A stretch of 5,297 bases of DNA from Thermopetrobacter sp. (lineage in GTDB: Bacteria > Pseudomonadota > Alphaproteobacteria > Rhizobiales > Aestuariivirgaceae): the NCBI GenBank assembly GCA_011374735.1, contig DRPD01000174.1:1-5297 (forward strand). The letters are read 5' to 3'. A program made the translations under genes and the position numbers. Of the stretch, positions 1 through 5,206 are shown piece after piece. How positions within the stretch are numbered: the first letter of the stretch is position 1; each line of letters opens with the position of its first letter. The notes beneath the pieces were generated by a model. It made no database searches and was not told the DNA's origin. It saw nothing but the letters and a program-made list of their open reading frames with translations.

Positions 1-362
1 ACGTCCTTTTGCGGCGATATGGCGTCGATCACCGCGTGCGGGTCGATCTGCACCGGCAGCGGCAATTGCACCAGAATGCCATGCACGTCATCGCGGGCGT
101 TCAGCCGCGCGATCTTCTCCAGCAGCGCGTCTTGCGTGGTGTCGGCCGGCAGGCGGTATTCGAACGACTTCATGCCCGCCTCCACGGTGCGCTTGCCCTT
201 GTTGCGCACATACACGCGCGAGGCCGGATCGTCGCCCACCAGCACCACCGCCAGCCCCGGCGTCAGGCCGTGGCGCGCTTGCAGCTCCTCGACGGCGGCC
301 TTCACCTTCTCCAGCACCTCCGCCGCCAGCCGCTTGCCGTCGATGATCGCCGCTTCGCTCAT
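1..362 (-). CDS. folD: FolD N-terminal part: methylenetetrahydrofolate dehydrogenase/cyclohydrolase (partial)
   Basis: The first 120 residues of a FolD protein are visible; the gene runs off the left edge. FolD is a cytosolic bifunctional enzyme that oxidises 5,10-methylene-THF with NADP+ and hydrolyses the methenyl product to 10-formyl-THF, supplying one-carbon units for purines and formyl-Met. Seen here: the N-terminal IIDGKRLA, the [15 protein letters not shown] segment carrying the YxxxK catalytic motif (Tyr51, Lys55, matching E. coli Tyr50/Lys54), and the GILVQLPLP motif with Gln99. The window ends within the KDVDGF motif, so the catalytic Asp and the NADP-binding domain are not seen. 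The ATG at 360-362 overlaps the stop of the upstream DUF167 gene as ATGA, suggesting translational coupling. Identity is very secure; completeness of the rest is unknown. Confidence 0.95.
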   Translation of the reverse strand, partial: MSEAAIIDGKRLAAEVLEKVKAAVEELQARHGLTPGLAVVLVGDDPASRVYVRNKGKRTVEAGMKSFEYRLPADTTQDALLEKIARLNARDDVHGILVQLPLPVQIDPHAVIDAISPQKD

Positions 363-703
363 GGCCGGCTGTGCTCCTCGTTCACGTCCGCCTCCGTCAT
401 CGCGCGCAGGGCCGGCAGCACGTCGTCCAGCGGTCCGGCGATGGCGAACGTCTTGGTGCGCGATGTGGCGCCACCGTGCAAGCCGATGCGCGATTTCGCC
501 ACCTTCAGCCATTTCGCCAGCAGCGCCACCGCCGCCTGGTTGGCGCGGCCCTTCTCCGGCACGGCGCGCACCTTCAGCCGCAACGCCGCCTCGCCGGCCG
601 CGTCCACCCGCACGCCCGCCACCGCGTCGCGCCGCGCGTTGGGGGTCAGCCGCACCCGCACCAGCAGGCGGCCCTCCCGAATGTGGAAAAAATCTCCCTC
701 CAT
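359..703 (-). CDS. yggU: DUF167/YggU (UPF0235) family small protein
   Basis: A 114-residue protein of the DUF167 (YggU, UPF0235) family, a small alpha/beta cytosolic protein whose biochemical role is not established. Two family hallmarks are visible: [13 protein letters not shown] (about residues 45-57, the 'P-x-x-G-x-A-N' signature) followed by a helix, and [15 protein letters not shown] (residues 70-84). The N-terminal [16 protein letters not shown] strand-turn is also typical. The length is slightly above the ~95-100 residues usual for the family because of an acidic tail (about residues 101-114). It begins 4 bp after the yggT stop with no clear Shine-Dalgarno and ends in a 4-bp overlap with folD, so it probably depends on coupled translation in a yggT-yggU-folD transcript. 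The family call is firm; function is unknown. Confidence 0.9.
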   Translation of the reverse strand: MEGDFFHIREGRLLVRVRLTPNARRDAVAGVRVDAAGEAALRLKVRAVPEKGRANQAAVALLAKWLKVAKSRIGLHGGATSRTKTFAIAGPLDDVLPALRAMTEADVNEEHSRP

Positions 704-707
704 CGGC

Positions 708-998
708 TCAGGCGATGTAGCTGAACCACAGCCAGACGATCAGCTGGCGCAGGAAGGTGATGCCGATCAGGGCGATCACCGGCGAGATGTCCAGCCCGCC
801 CAGATCGGGCAGGAAACGGCGGATGGGCCTCAGCACCGGCTCCACCAGCCGCGACAGCCCATACAAGATTTGGCGCACCACGCCGTTGTGGGCGTTGATG
901 ATGTTGAAGGCCACCAGCCAGCTGGACACCACCCAGGCGATGACGATCCAGAAATAGATGTCCAGCACGGTGAGGATCAGCCACAGAAACGGATTCAT
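708..998 (-). CDS. yggT: YggT family integral membrane protein
   Basis: A 96-residue membrane protein of the YGGT family. Two hydrophobic segments are visible (about residues 4-30 and 72-92), separated by a polar loop with the family signature: NIINAHN (32-38), LSRLVEPVLRPIRRFLPD (48-65) and GGLDISPVIAL (67-77). This is a single YGGT repeat; many gammaproteobacterial members have two. The family is linked to osmotic tolerance and, in some lineages, to division or envelope functions, but the mechanism is unknown. I chose the ATG at 998 because AAGGTGG lies 5 nt upstream and the hydrophobic N-terminus fits the family; the in-frame TTG start at 1061 would add a glycine-rich stretch unlike the family. 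It is the first gene of a three-gene minus-strand cluster, 4 bp before the DUF167 gene. Confidence 0.9.
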   Translation of the reverse strand: MNPFLWLILTVLDIYFWIVIAWVVSSWLVAFNIINAHNGVVRQILYGLSRLVEPVLRPIRRFLPDLGGLDISPVIALIGITFLRQLIVWLWFSYIA

Positions 999-1032
999 CG
1001 GCGCCACCTTGAAGCATTCCAGCGTCGGCCCA

Positions 1033-1061
1033 CATGTAGCCGCCCCACCACCTTTAGGCAA
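1033..1061 (-). promoter_or_regulatory. Candidate promoter for the yggT-yggU-folD cluster
   Basis: On the minus strand, TTGCCT (1056-1061) lies 17 bp from TACATG (1033-1038), giving 4/6 and 3/6 matches to the sigma-70 boxes. Transcription would begin near 1026, about 28 nt before the yggT start. It was picked by eye in a short divergent region and is weak; position is its main support. Confidence 0.3.
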
Positions 1062-1075
1062 GCGCCACGCCTTCC

Positions 1076-1104
1076 TTGACAGCCCCCCATCGGCGGCCTA
1101 GATG
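1076..1104 (+). promoter_or_regulatory. Candidate promoter for tRNA-Ala
   Basis: A perfect TTGACA -35 box (1076-1081) is followed after 17 bp by TAGATG (1099-1104), a 3/6 match to the -10 box. Transcription would start near 1111, giving a leader of about 13 nt before the tRNA. A strong -35 with a poor -10 is common in alphaproteobacterial promoters. The spacer and -10 are overlapped by a perfect inverted repeat (1082-1110). Confidence 0.45.
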
Positions 1105-1110
1105 GGGGGC
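1082..1110. repeat. Perfect 10-bp inverted repeat overlapping the tRNA promoter
   Basis: GCCCCCCATC (1082-1091) and GATGGGGGGC (1101-1110) are exact reverse complements separated by 9 nt. The palindrome starts right after the candidate -35 box and covers the candidate -10 box. No T-run follows on either strand, so a standard intrinsic terminator is unlikely. It could be an operator in the divergent region or an uncharacterised structural element. Confidence 0.75.
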
Positions 1111-1123
1111 GCAACCCACTTCA

Positions 1124-1199
1124 GGGGCCGTAGCTCAGTCGGGAGAGCGCAGCGTTCGCAATGCTGAGGTCAGGGGTTCGATTCCCCTCGGCTCCACCA
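1124..1199 (+). tRNA. tRNA-Ala, anticodon CGC
   Basis: A complete 76-nt tRNA cloverleaf reading GCG alanine codons. The acceptor stem is GGGGCCG (1124-1130) with CGGCTCC (1189-1195) and includes the G3:U70 pair (1126/1193), the main recognition determinant of alanyl-tRNA synthetase. The D arm is GCTC/GAGC (1133-1136, 1145-1148). The anticodon arm is CAGCG/TGCTG around loop TTCGCAA, with CGC at 1157-1159. The T arm is AGGGG/CCCCT around TTCGATT (1177-1183). Discriminator A73 is at 1196 and the CCA end is encoded (1197-1199). GCG is frequent in the neighbouring genes, consistent with a dedicated C34 isoacceptor. Confidence 0.97.
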
Positions 1200-1213
1200 C
1201 CGGCGGTCGCCGG
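1200..1213 (+). other. GC hairpin directly after tRNA-Ala (possible 3' end or processing signal)
   Basis: CCGGC GGTC GCCGG forms a 5-bp stem with a 4-nt loop immediately after the encoded CCA. No T-tract follows, so it is not a canonical intrinsic terminator; it may mark the tRNA 3' trailer. A T5 run occurs later (1324-1328) after the short palindrome GCCACGTGGC (1314-1323), an equally weak terminator candidate. Confidence 0.25.
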
Positions 1214-1226
1214 CAAGACTTCCGCA

Positions 1227-1302
1227 GACTGGTGATCCGTGAGGTGGGGGCAGCGGTTTTCCAGTCTCTCCCTGCCGTGGGGAGGCTCATCAATGGCCGC
1301 TC
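1227..1302. repeat. Imperfect ~75-bp direct repeat, copy 1
   Basis: This stretch, from GACTGGTGATCCGTGAGG to ATGGCCGCTC, recurs at 1343-1416 with a few substitutions and small indels. Inside it, GACTGG (1227-1232) is complementary to CCAGTC (1261-1266). The latter segment can instead pair downstream as AGTCTCTCC (1263-1271) with GGGGAGGCT (1279-1287), a 9-bp stem that includes two G:U pairs. No protein is plausible here. It is probably a dispersed noncoding repeat family, which one window cannot prove. Confidence 0.8.
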
Positions 1303-1342
1303 CGCCTTGCCCGGCCACGTGGCTTTTTCGTGTGGCGTGGCG

Positions 1343-1416
1343 GACTGGTGATCCGTGAGGTGGGGCAGCGGTCTTCCAGTCTCCGCCGTCGTGGGGAGAC
1401 TCATCAGCGGCCGCTC
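1343..1416. repeat. Imperfect ~75-bp direct repeat, copy 2
   Basis: Second copy of the 1227-1302 element, offset by 116 bp. The first ~22 bases match exactly; the middle differs by small indels; the end (GGCCGCTC) is again identical. It keeps both pairings: GACTGG (1343-1348) with CCAGTC (1376-1381), or AGTCTCC (1378-1384) with GGAGACT (1395-1401). The 40 bp between the copies (1303-1342) are not part of the repeat. Confidence 0.8.
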
Positions 1417-1424
1417 TTCCGGCG

Positions 1425-1448
1425 CGTGACGGCTTTCCCGCCGTCATG
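1425..1448. repeat. Hairpin upstream of the aminotransferase promoter
   Basis: TGACGGC (1427-1433) and GCCGTCA (1440-1446) form a perfect 7-bp stem around TTTCCC. The stem extends outward by a G:T and a C:G pair to 9 bp. The adjoining CGTCATGGCCGG resembles the start of REP elements common in alphaproteobacteria, but the rest of such an element is not clear. It has no T-run and is unlikely to be a terminator. Confidence 0.5.
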
Positions 1449-1466
1449 GCCGGCTTCATATCGGCG

Positions 1467-1494
1467 TTGCATCCCTTCGGAAACATGCTCTAAT
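1467..1494 (+). promoter_or_regulatory. Candidate promoter for the D-amino-acid transaminase gene
   Basis: TCTAAT (1489-1494) matches 5/6 of the -10 consensus; TTGCAT (1467-1472) matches 3/6 of the -35 with a 16-bp spacer. Transcription would start near 1501, leaving a leader of about 45 nt before the ATG at 1546. It may also drive the downstream transporter genes. Identified by eye only. Confidence 0.45.
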
Positions 1495-1545
1495 GGCCGT
1501 CTGGAGTGGCTGACCATGCATGTATTCCGGAAAGGAAACGCCCCC

Positions 1546-2400
1546 ATGTCCCGGATCGTCCATGTCGATGGCGCGTTCGTGCCGGAGGAAGAGGCGAAGG
1601 TGTCGCTGTTCGATCGCGGCTATCTGTTCGCCGATGGCGCCTATGAGGTGACGCCGGTCATCGGCGGGCGGCTGATCGACGCCGATCGCATGCTGGCGCG
1701 GCTCGACAACTCATTGGCCGCCCTGCGCATCGAGTGGCCGATGAGCCGCGACGATTTCCTGGCCATGCACCGTGAGCTGATCGCCCGCAACCGGCTCGAT
1801 GAAGGCATGGTCTATGTGCAGATCACCCGCGGCGTGGCGGATCGCGACTTCGCCTTTCCCGACACCGCGCGGCCGGTGGTGAGCGCCTTCACCAGGGCGT
1901 TTCCCGTCATCGCCCACCCGCGGGCGGAGACGGGGGTGGCGGTGGCGCTGGTCGAGGACGTGCGCTGGCGCTTGCGTCACATCAAGTCGATCGCCCTGCT
2001 GGGCCAGGTGCTGGCCAGGCAGCAGGCGGTGGAGCACGGCGCCTTCGAGGGCTGGATGGTGGAGGATGGCCACATTACCGAAGGCACCGCGTCGTCGGCG
2101 TATATCGTCAGGGACGGCGCCATCATCACCCATCCGCTGACCGGCCGGCGCATCCTGCCGGGCATCCGCCGTTCGGTGATCCTGGAGCTGGCGGAGGCGG
2201 CGGGCATGACCATCGAGCGGCGGCCGTTCACGCCCGATGAGGCGAAGGCGGCCGACGAGGCGTTCATCAGCGCGGCCACCTTCGGGGTGCTGGCGGTGGT
2301 GAGGATCGACGACGCGGCCATCGGCGGCGGGACGCCGGGGCCGGTGGCGCGGCGGCTCAGGGCGCTCTATGTGGCGCATGTGAAAAGGCAACTGGCATGA
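1546..2400 (+). CDS. dat: D-amino-acid transaminase (PLP fold type IV)
   Basis: A 284-residue cytosolic class IV PLP aminotransferase, best matching D-amino-acid transaminase, which moves the amino group between D-amino acids and 2-oxo acids (for example D-Ala + 2-oxoglutarate to pyruvate + D-Glu). Seen: LFDRGYLFADGAYEV (21-35) with Tyr33; the QITRGVADRDFAFP segment (92-105) with Arg100; the PLP lysine Lys147 in RHIKSIALLGQVLARQ; and Glu179 in HITEGTASS, which should contact the pyridine nitrogen. Length equals the Bacillus enzyme's. The carboxylate-binding His of that enzyme aligns with Phe102. The start at 1546 has AGGA 9 nt upstream and gives the family N-terminus; an in-frame ATG at 1516 lacks this. 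It lies 92 bp before a transporter gene in the same direction. A branched-chain aminotransferase is the main alternative. Confidence 0.85.
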   Translation: MSRIVHVDGAFVPEEEAKVSLFDRGYLFADGAYEVTPVIGGRLIDADRMLARLDNSLAALRIEWPMSRDDFLAMHRELIARNRLDEGMVYVQITRGVADRDFAFPDTARPVVSAFTRAFPVIAHPRAETGVAVALVEDVRWRLRHIKSIALLGQVLARQQAVEHGAFEGWMVEDGHITEGTASSAYIVRDGAIITHPLTGRRILPGIRRSVILELAEAAGMTIERRPFTPDEAKAADEAFISAATFGVLAVVRIDDAAIGGGTPGPVARRLRALYVAHVKRQLA

Positions 2401-2423
2401 TACGAAAGGCTAATGGCGGCTGC

Positions 2424-2453
2424 TTGCCGGCGGCCCGTCTTGCGGTGTAGCCT
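2424..2453 (+). promoter_or_regulatory. Weak candidate promoter before the binding-protein gene
   Basis: TTGCCG (2424-2429) and TAGCCT (2448-2453) are separated by 18 bp in the 92-bp gap between the transaminase and the binding-protein gene. Matches are 4/6 and 3/6. I see no hairpin with a T-tract in the gap, so read-through from the transaminase promoter is just as possible. Confidence 0.2.
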
Positions 2454-2492
2454 GCATGTCACCATCATAACAACCGTCAAGGGAGGACGATC

Positions 2493-3725
2493 ATGATCCA
2501 CATCCGGATGAAACTGGCCGCCGCGGTGGCCGCCCTGGGCCTGATCGCCGGCGCACCGGCGGCGCTGGCGGAATGCACCATCACCATGGGTGCGGCGGTG
2601 TCCATCACCGGCAAATATTCCACCAACGGGATGCACACCAAGAACGGCTATGACCTCGCCGTGAAGATGATCAACGACAAGGGCGGGGTGAAGGTCGGCG
2701 ATAAGACGTGCAAGCTGGCGGTGAAATACTATGACGACGAATCCACCCCGGCGCGCGGCGCGGAGCTGGCCGAACGGCTGATCAAGCAAGACGGCGTGAA
2801 GTTCATGCTGGGCCCGTATTCGTCGGGCCTGACCAAGGCCATCGCGCCGGTGACGGAGAAGCACAAGGTGCCGATGGTGGAGGCCAACGGCGCGTCGCGA
2901 TCGCTGTTCACCAAGGGCTACAAGTATCTGTTCGCGGTGCTCTCCACCTCCGAGCAGTATCTGCAATCGGCCATCGCGCTGGCGGCGGAGAACGCCGGCA
3001 AGCTGGGCAAGAAGCCCGAACAGATGACCGTCGCGCTGGCCATGGAGAACGATCCGTTCAGCCAGGACATCCGGGCCGGCGTGATGGAAGACGCGAAGCG
3101 CCACGGCATGAAGATCGTCATCGACGACAAGCTGCCGAAGGAGCTCAACGACATGTCGGCGACGCTGACCAAGGTGAAGGCGCTCAAACCCGATATCCTG
3201 GTCGTCTCCGGCCACGCCAAGGGCGCCGCGACGGCGGTGCGCCAGGTGGCGGAGATGCGCGTCGACGTGCCGGTGATGGCCATGACCCATTGCGATTCGG
3301 CGAAGGTCATCAAGAAATTCGGCAAGGCGGCGGAATACACCCTGTGCGCCTCGCAATGGGCGCCGACCCTGAGCTATAAGGACGGCGTGTTCGGCTCGGC
3401 GGCCGACTTCGCGAAGCTGTTCGAGAAGACCTACAACTACGCGCCGCCCTATCAGGCCGCCGAATCGGCCGCCGCGGTGCTGGTCTACGCCGACGCCTTC
3501 AGCCGCGCCGGTTCGCTCGATCCCGACAAGGTGCGGGACGCGCTGGCCAAGACGGAGATGCAGACCTTCTACGGCAACATCAAGTTCGACGAGACGGGCA
3601 AGAACATCGCCAAGCCGATGGTGCTGTATCAGGTGCTGGGCGGCAAATACGTGGTGGTCGCGCCCTCGAAGTGGGCCGCCGCGCAGGCCGTCATCCCGCG
3701 CCCCAAATGGTCGGAGCGCAAGTGA
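2493..3725 (+). CDS. Periplasmic substrate-binding protein, branched-chain amino acid (HAAT/LivK) type ABC transporter
   Basis: A 410-residue exported binding protein of the type I periplasmic fold (LivJ/LivK, Peripla_BP_6), which captures a ligand and delivers it to the LivHM permease. A Sec signal peptide is clear: MIHIRMK, a hydrophobic stretch (8-25), then cleavage after ALA at residue 26; there is no lipobox. The mature protein begins with the family's strand and loop (ITMGAAVSITGKYSTNG), then YYDDESTPARGAELAERLI (79-97), the ligand-contact region GPYSSGLTKAIAPV (107-120), and the hinge-proximal VPMVEANGASRSLF (126-139). Cys28, Cys73, Cys267 and Cys285 could form two disulphides. GGGAGGA (2481-2487) precedes the ATG at 2493 with good spacing. 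It is followed after 39 bp by the permease gene. The substrate is not evident: the family includes branched-chain and aromatic amino acids, amides and urea. Confidence 0.92.
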   Translation: MIHIRMKLAAAVAALGLIAGAPAALAECTITMGAAVSITGKYSTNGMHTKNGYDLAVKMINDKGGVKVGDKTCKLAVKYYDDESTPARGAELAERLIKQDGVKFMLGPYSSGLTKAIAPVTEKHKVPMVEANGASRSLFTKGYKYLFAVLSTSEQYLQSAIALAAENAGKLGKKPEQMTVALAMENDPFSQDIRAGVMEDAKRHGMKIVIDDKLPKELNDMSATLTKVKALKPDILVVSGHAKGAATAVRQVAEMRVDVPVMAMTHCDSAKVIKKFGKAAEYTLCASQWAPTLSYKDGVFGSAADFAKLFEKTYNYAPPYQAAESAAAVLVYADAFSRAGSLDPDKVRDALAKTEMQTFYGNIKFDETGKNIAKPMVLYQVLGGKYVVVAPSKWAAAQAVIPRPKWSERK

Positions 3726-3764
3726 CGCCCCTTTTGTTGATGGCCTGACAAGAGGGGAGAACCG

Positions 3765-4664
3765 ATGGACAACATCGGCCTGCTGATCCAGGCGCCGGTC
3801 CTCAACCTCCAGCTGCTGCTGGACGGCTTGTGGATCGGCGCCATCTTCGCGCTGGCCGCCTTCGGCATGGCGCTGGTGTGGGGGGTCTTGAACATCATCA
3901 ACGTCGCGCAGGGCGAGTTCGTCATGCTGGGCGGCTTCGTCACCCTGTTGCTGATGCAGGCGGGGTTCAGCCCGCTGATCGGCATACCGGTGGCGGCGGT
4001 GGCGCTGTTCGTGCTGGGCTGGGCGCTCTATCGCCTCGTCATCTGGCGCGTCGTCGATGCCGACATGTTCATCTCGCTGCTGGCCACCTTCGGCATCTCC
4101 ATCATGTTGCAGCAGCTGATGAACCAGATCTTCGGTGCCGACGTGCAGACGGCCGAAAGCGGGCTGGGGCAGTTCTATCTGCTGGACAACCAGCTGACCA
4201 TCTCGCAGGTGAAATTGCTGGCCTTCGCGCTGGCCTTCGCCATCGGCATCGCGCTGTGGCTGTTCCTGAAGCGCTCGCGGCTGGGCCAGGCGATCCGCGC
4301 CACGGCGCAGAACCCGCGCGCGGCGCGCATTCTCGGCATCGACACCGACCGCGTGTATGCCGCCACCTTCGCCATCAACGCGGCGCTGTGCGGGGCGGCC
4401 GGGGCGCTGGTCATCATGGCGTTTTCCATTCATCCCTACATGGGCCTGCCCTACACCATCCGCTCGTTCATGATCGTCATCGTGGCGGGCCTTGGCAATC
4501 TGGCCGCGGTCATCGCCGCCGGGCTGGGGCTGGGCGCGGCGGAGCAGTTCGCCGGCTTCATCCTCGGCGCGGAGTTCCAGCTGGCCTTCGTGTTCCTGTT
4601 GCTGGTGGCGGTGCTGGTGTGGCGGCAGATGAAGATGGCCCGGCGGCGGGAGTATCTGAAATGA
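3765..4664 (+). CDS. livH: LivH-type ABC transporter permease
   Basis: A 299-residue inner-membrane permease of the LivH family, one half of the membrane channel of a branched-chain amino acid type ABC importer; it normally pairs with LivM and the ATPases LivG and LivF. Hydrophobic segments fill most of the chain (about 18-42, 52-66, 70-95, 101-118, 150-168, 198-220, 232-254 and 262-286). Seen: NIINVAQGEFVMLGG (43-57), the counterpart of the LivH NLAHG region; the ATPase-coupling loop RATAQNPRAARILGI (178-192) after the KRSRLG turn; and IVAGLGN (239-245). AGGGGAGA (3753-3760) lies 4 nt before the ATG. It lies 39 bp after the binding-protein gene with no clear terminator between. Its stop is part of ATGA (4661-4664), an overlap that usually leads straight into the next gene, but here a repeat cluster follows. 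Confidence 0.95.
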   Translation: MDNIGLLIQAPVLNLQLLLDGLWIGAIFALAAFGMALVWGVLNIINVAQGEFVMLGGFVTLLLMQAGFSPLIGIPVAAVALFVLGWALYRLVIWRVVDADMFISLLATFGISIMLQQLMNQIFGADVQTAESGLGQFYLLDNQLTISQVKLLAFALAFAIGIALWLFLKRSRLGQAIRATAQNPRAARILGIDTDRVYAATFAINAALCGAAGALVIMAFSIHPYMGLPYTIRSFMIVIVAGLGNLAAVIAAGLGLGAAEQFAGFILGAEFQLAFVFLLLVAVLVWRQMKMARRREYLK

Positions 4665-4702
4665 GCTGGTTCTGGGTCGGCGATGTTCAGGGAACGGACA
4701 GC

Positions 4703-4726
4703 ATGAAAGCACTCCCGCGCTTTCAT
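4703..4726. repeat. Hairpin just downstream of livH
   Basis: ATGAAAGC (4703-4710) and GCTTTCAT (4719-4726) are perfect reverse complements around an 8-nt loop, 38 bp after the livH stop. There is no T-tract. It could protect the livH mRNA 3' end or weakly attenuate transcription. Confidence 0.6.
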
Positions 4727-4741
4727 TCGGCACTCCCGCGC
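4709..4741. repeat. 12-bp direct repeat GCACTCCCGCGC (two copies)
   Basis: GCACTCCCGCGC occurs at 4709-4720 and 4730-4741, a 21-bp period. A related GCTCCCGCG begins at 4753, inside the first REP-like unit. This suggests slippage or stepwise duplication at the edge of the repeat cluster. Confidence 0.7.
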
Positions 4742-4745
4742 GCTC

Positions 4746-4781
4746 TTTCGTCGCTCCCGCGAAAGCGGGAGCCCATGCTGC
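4746..4781 (+). repeat. REP-like palindromic unit 1 (forward)
   Basis: CGTC is followed by the perfect 8-bp stem GCTCCCGC GAAA GCGGGAGC (4753-4772), then CCATGC. The whole 36 bp is matched at 34 positions, inverted, by the unit at 5104-5139. The RNA would form a stable hairpin with a GNRA-type loop. Confidence 0.85.
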
Positions 4782-4856
4782 TTTTCAACAAACCGGGGCG
4801 GCGCGGAAAAGCCTTTGGCATATCAAGTGCTTCTGCCGAGAGGCCATCATTCCACC

Positions 4857-4886
4857 GAGATTCCGCATGGATGCCCGCTTCCGCGC
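4857..4886 (-). repeat. REP-like unit 2 (inverted, degenerate)
   Basis: Read on the minus strand, GCGGGCATCCATGC and the following tail match the unit at 4994-5030 (18 of 20 bases from GGGCATCC onward). The other arm has decayed (GCGCGG instead of a full complement), so only about 3 bp pair around the GGAA loop. Confidence 0.6.
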
Positions 4887-4993
4887 AGTGCTGTCCAAGA
4901 AAAAATCGGGAGCACATGAAATACTGTTGGAGTTCTCGCGCCTTGAAACGCATTCCCGATATCAGGGCTTGTTTTCCATTGCCGCCCAAAGCC

Positions 4994-5030
4994 GTCATGC
5001 CCGTGAAAACGGGCATCCATGCCGAGTCTC
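4994..5030 (+). repeat. REP-like unit 3 (forward)
   Basis: GTC is followed by the perfect 8-bp stem ATGCCCGT GAAA ACGGGCAT (4997-5016), then CCATGC. It has the same layout, loop and flanks as unit 1, but four stem pairs differ, each compensated on the other arm. Confidence 0.85.
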
Positions 5031-5046
5031 ATTCATGCTGTGAGCT

Positions 5047-5072
5047 TTCGGTGAAAGCACCTGAACACCGAA
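5047..5072. repeat. Short inverted repeat between units 3 and 4
   Basis: TTCGGTG (5047-5053) and CACCGAA (5066-5072) are exact reverse complements around a 12-nt loop. The function is unknown; with a 7-bp stem it could be chance in this palindrome-rich stretch. Confidence 0.4.
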
Positions 5073-5103
5073 GGTATTGCGCACCGCAAAAGCGTGTTGC
5101 ACT

Positions 5104-5139
5104 GCCGCATAGGCTCCCGCTTTCGCGGGAGCGACGAAA
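5104..5139 (-). repeat. REP-like unit 4 (inverted copy of unit 1)
   Basis: Reverse complement of 4746-4781 with two mismatches in 36 bp. The perfect stem is GCTCCCGC TTTC GCGGGAGC (5113-5132). Units 1 and 4 could pair with each other over 36 nt in one transcript, competing with the local hairpins. Confidence 0.85.
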
Positions 5140-5176
5140 AGGAAAGACGGATATGACGTTATCTGGAACTTTCCCT

Positions 5177-5206
5177 GGATACCAATGCGCTTTCGCGGGC
5201 ATGACG
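5177..5206 (-). repeat. REP-like unit 5 (inverted, 2-bp deletion in one arm)
   Basis: On the minus strand it reads CGTC, ATGCCCGC, GAAA, then GCG and CAT: the second arm lacks the GG needed to pair fully. CGTC and the loop are as in units 1 and 3, so it is a decayed member of the family. Confidence 0.65.

Noticed and set aside
9..1079. Long plus-strand frame of 356 codons
   Set aside because: It lies antisense to folD, yggU and yggT, which match known families; its His/Arg/Gln-rich translation is typical of an antisense shadow.
1076..1351. Plus-strand frame with AQSGERSVRNAEVRGSIPLG
   Set aside because: It is the sense-strand translation of the tRNA gene itself, a familiar artefact.
1124..1466. 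Integration site or element remnant at the tRNA 3' end
   Set aside because: No second copy of the tRNA 3' end occurs in the window and no integrase is visible; the downstream repeats are unrelated to the tRNA.
1121..1486. Minus-strand reading frames with peptides such as GNRTPDLSIANAALSRLSYG
   Set aside because: This is the well-known false translation of the antisense strand of a tRNA gene, continued into the noncoding repeats.
1330..1545. Upstream extension of the transaminase to 1330 or 1516
   Set aside because: The extension would run through the noncoding repeat and candidate promoter; the ATG at 1546 has a Shine-Dalgarno and gives the family N-terminus.
2414..2427. Sigma-54-like TGGC...TTGC before the binding-protein gene
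   Set aside because: The GG and GC elements are 11 bp apart rather than the strict 12, and the rest of the -24 box does not match.
2367..4733. 788-codon minus-strand frame
   Set aside because: It is antisense to the binding-protein and permease genes, with a His/Arg/Gln-rich composition and no family features; GC-rich coding DNA often leaves this frame open.
4746..5206. CRISPR-like array
   Set aside because: Units vary in orientation, sequence and spacing and are palindromic throughout; no regular spacers or cas genes are seen.
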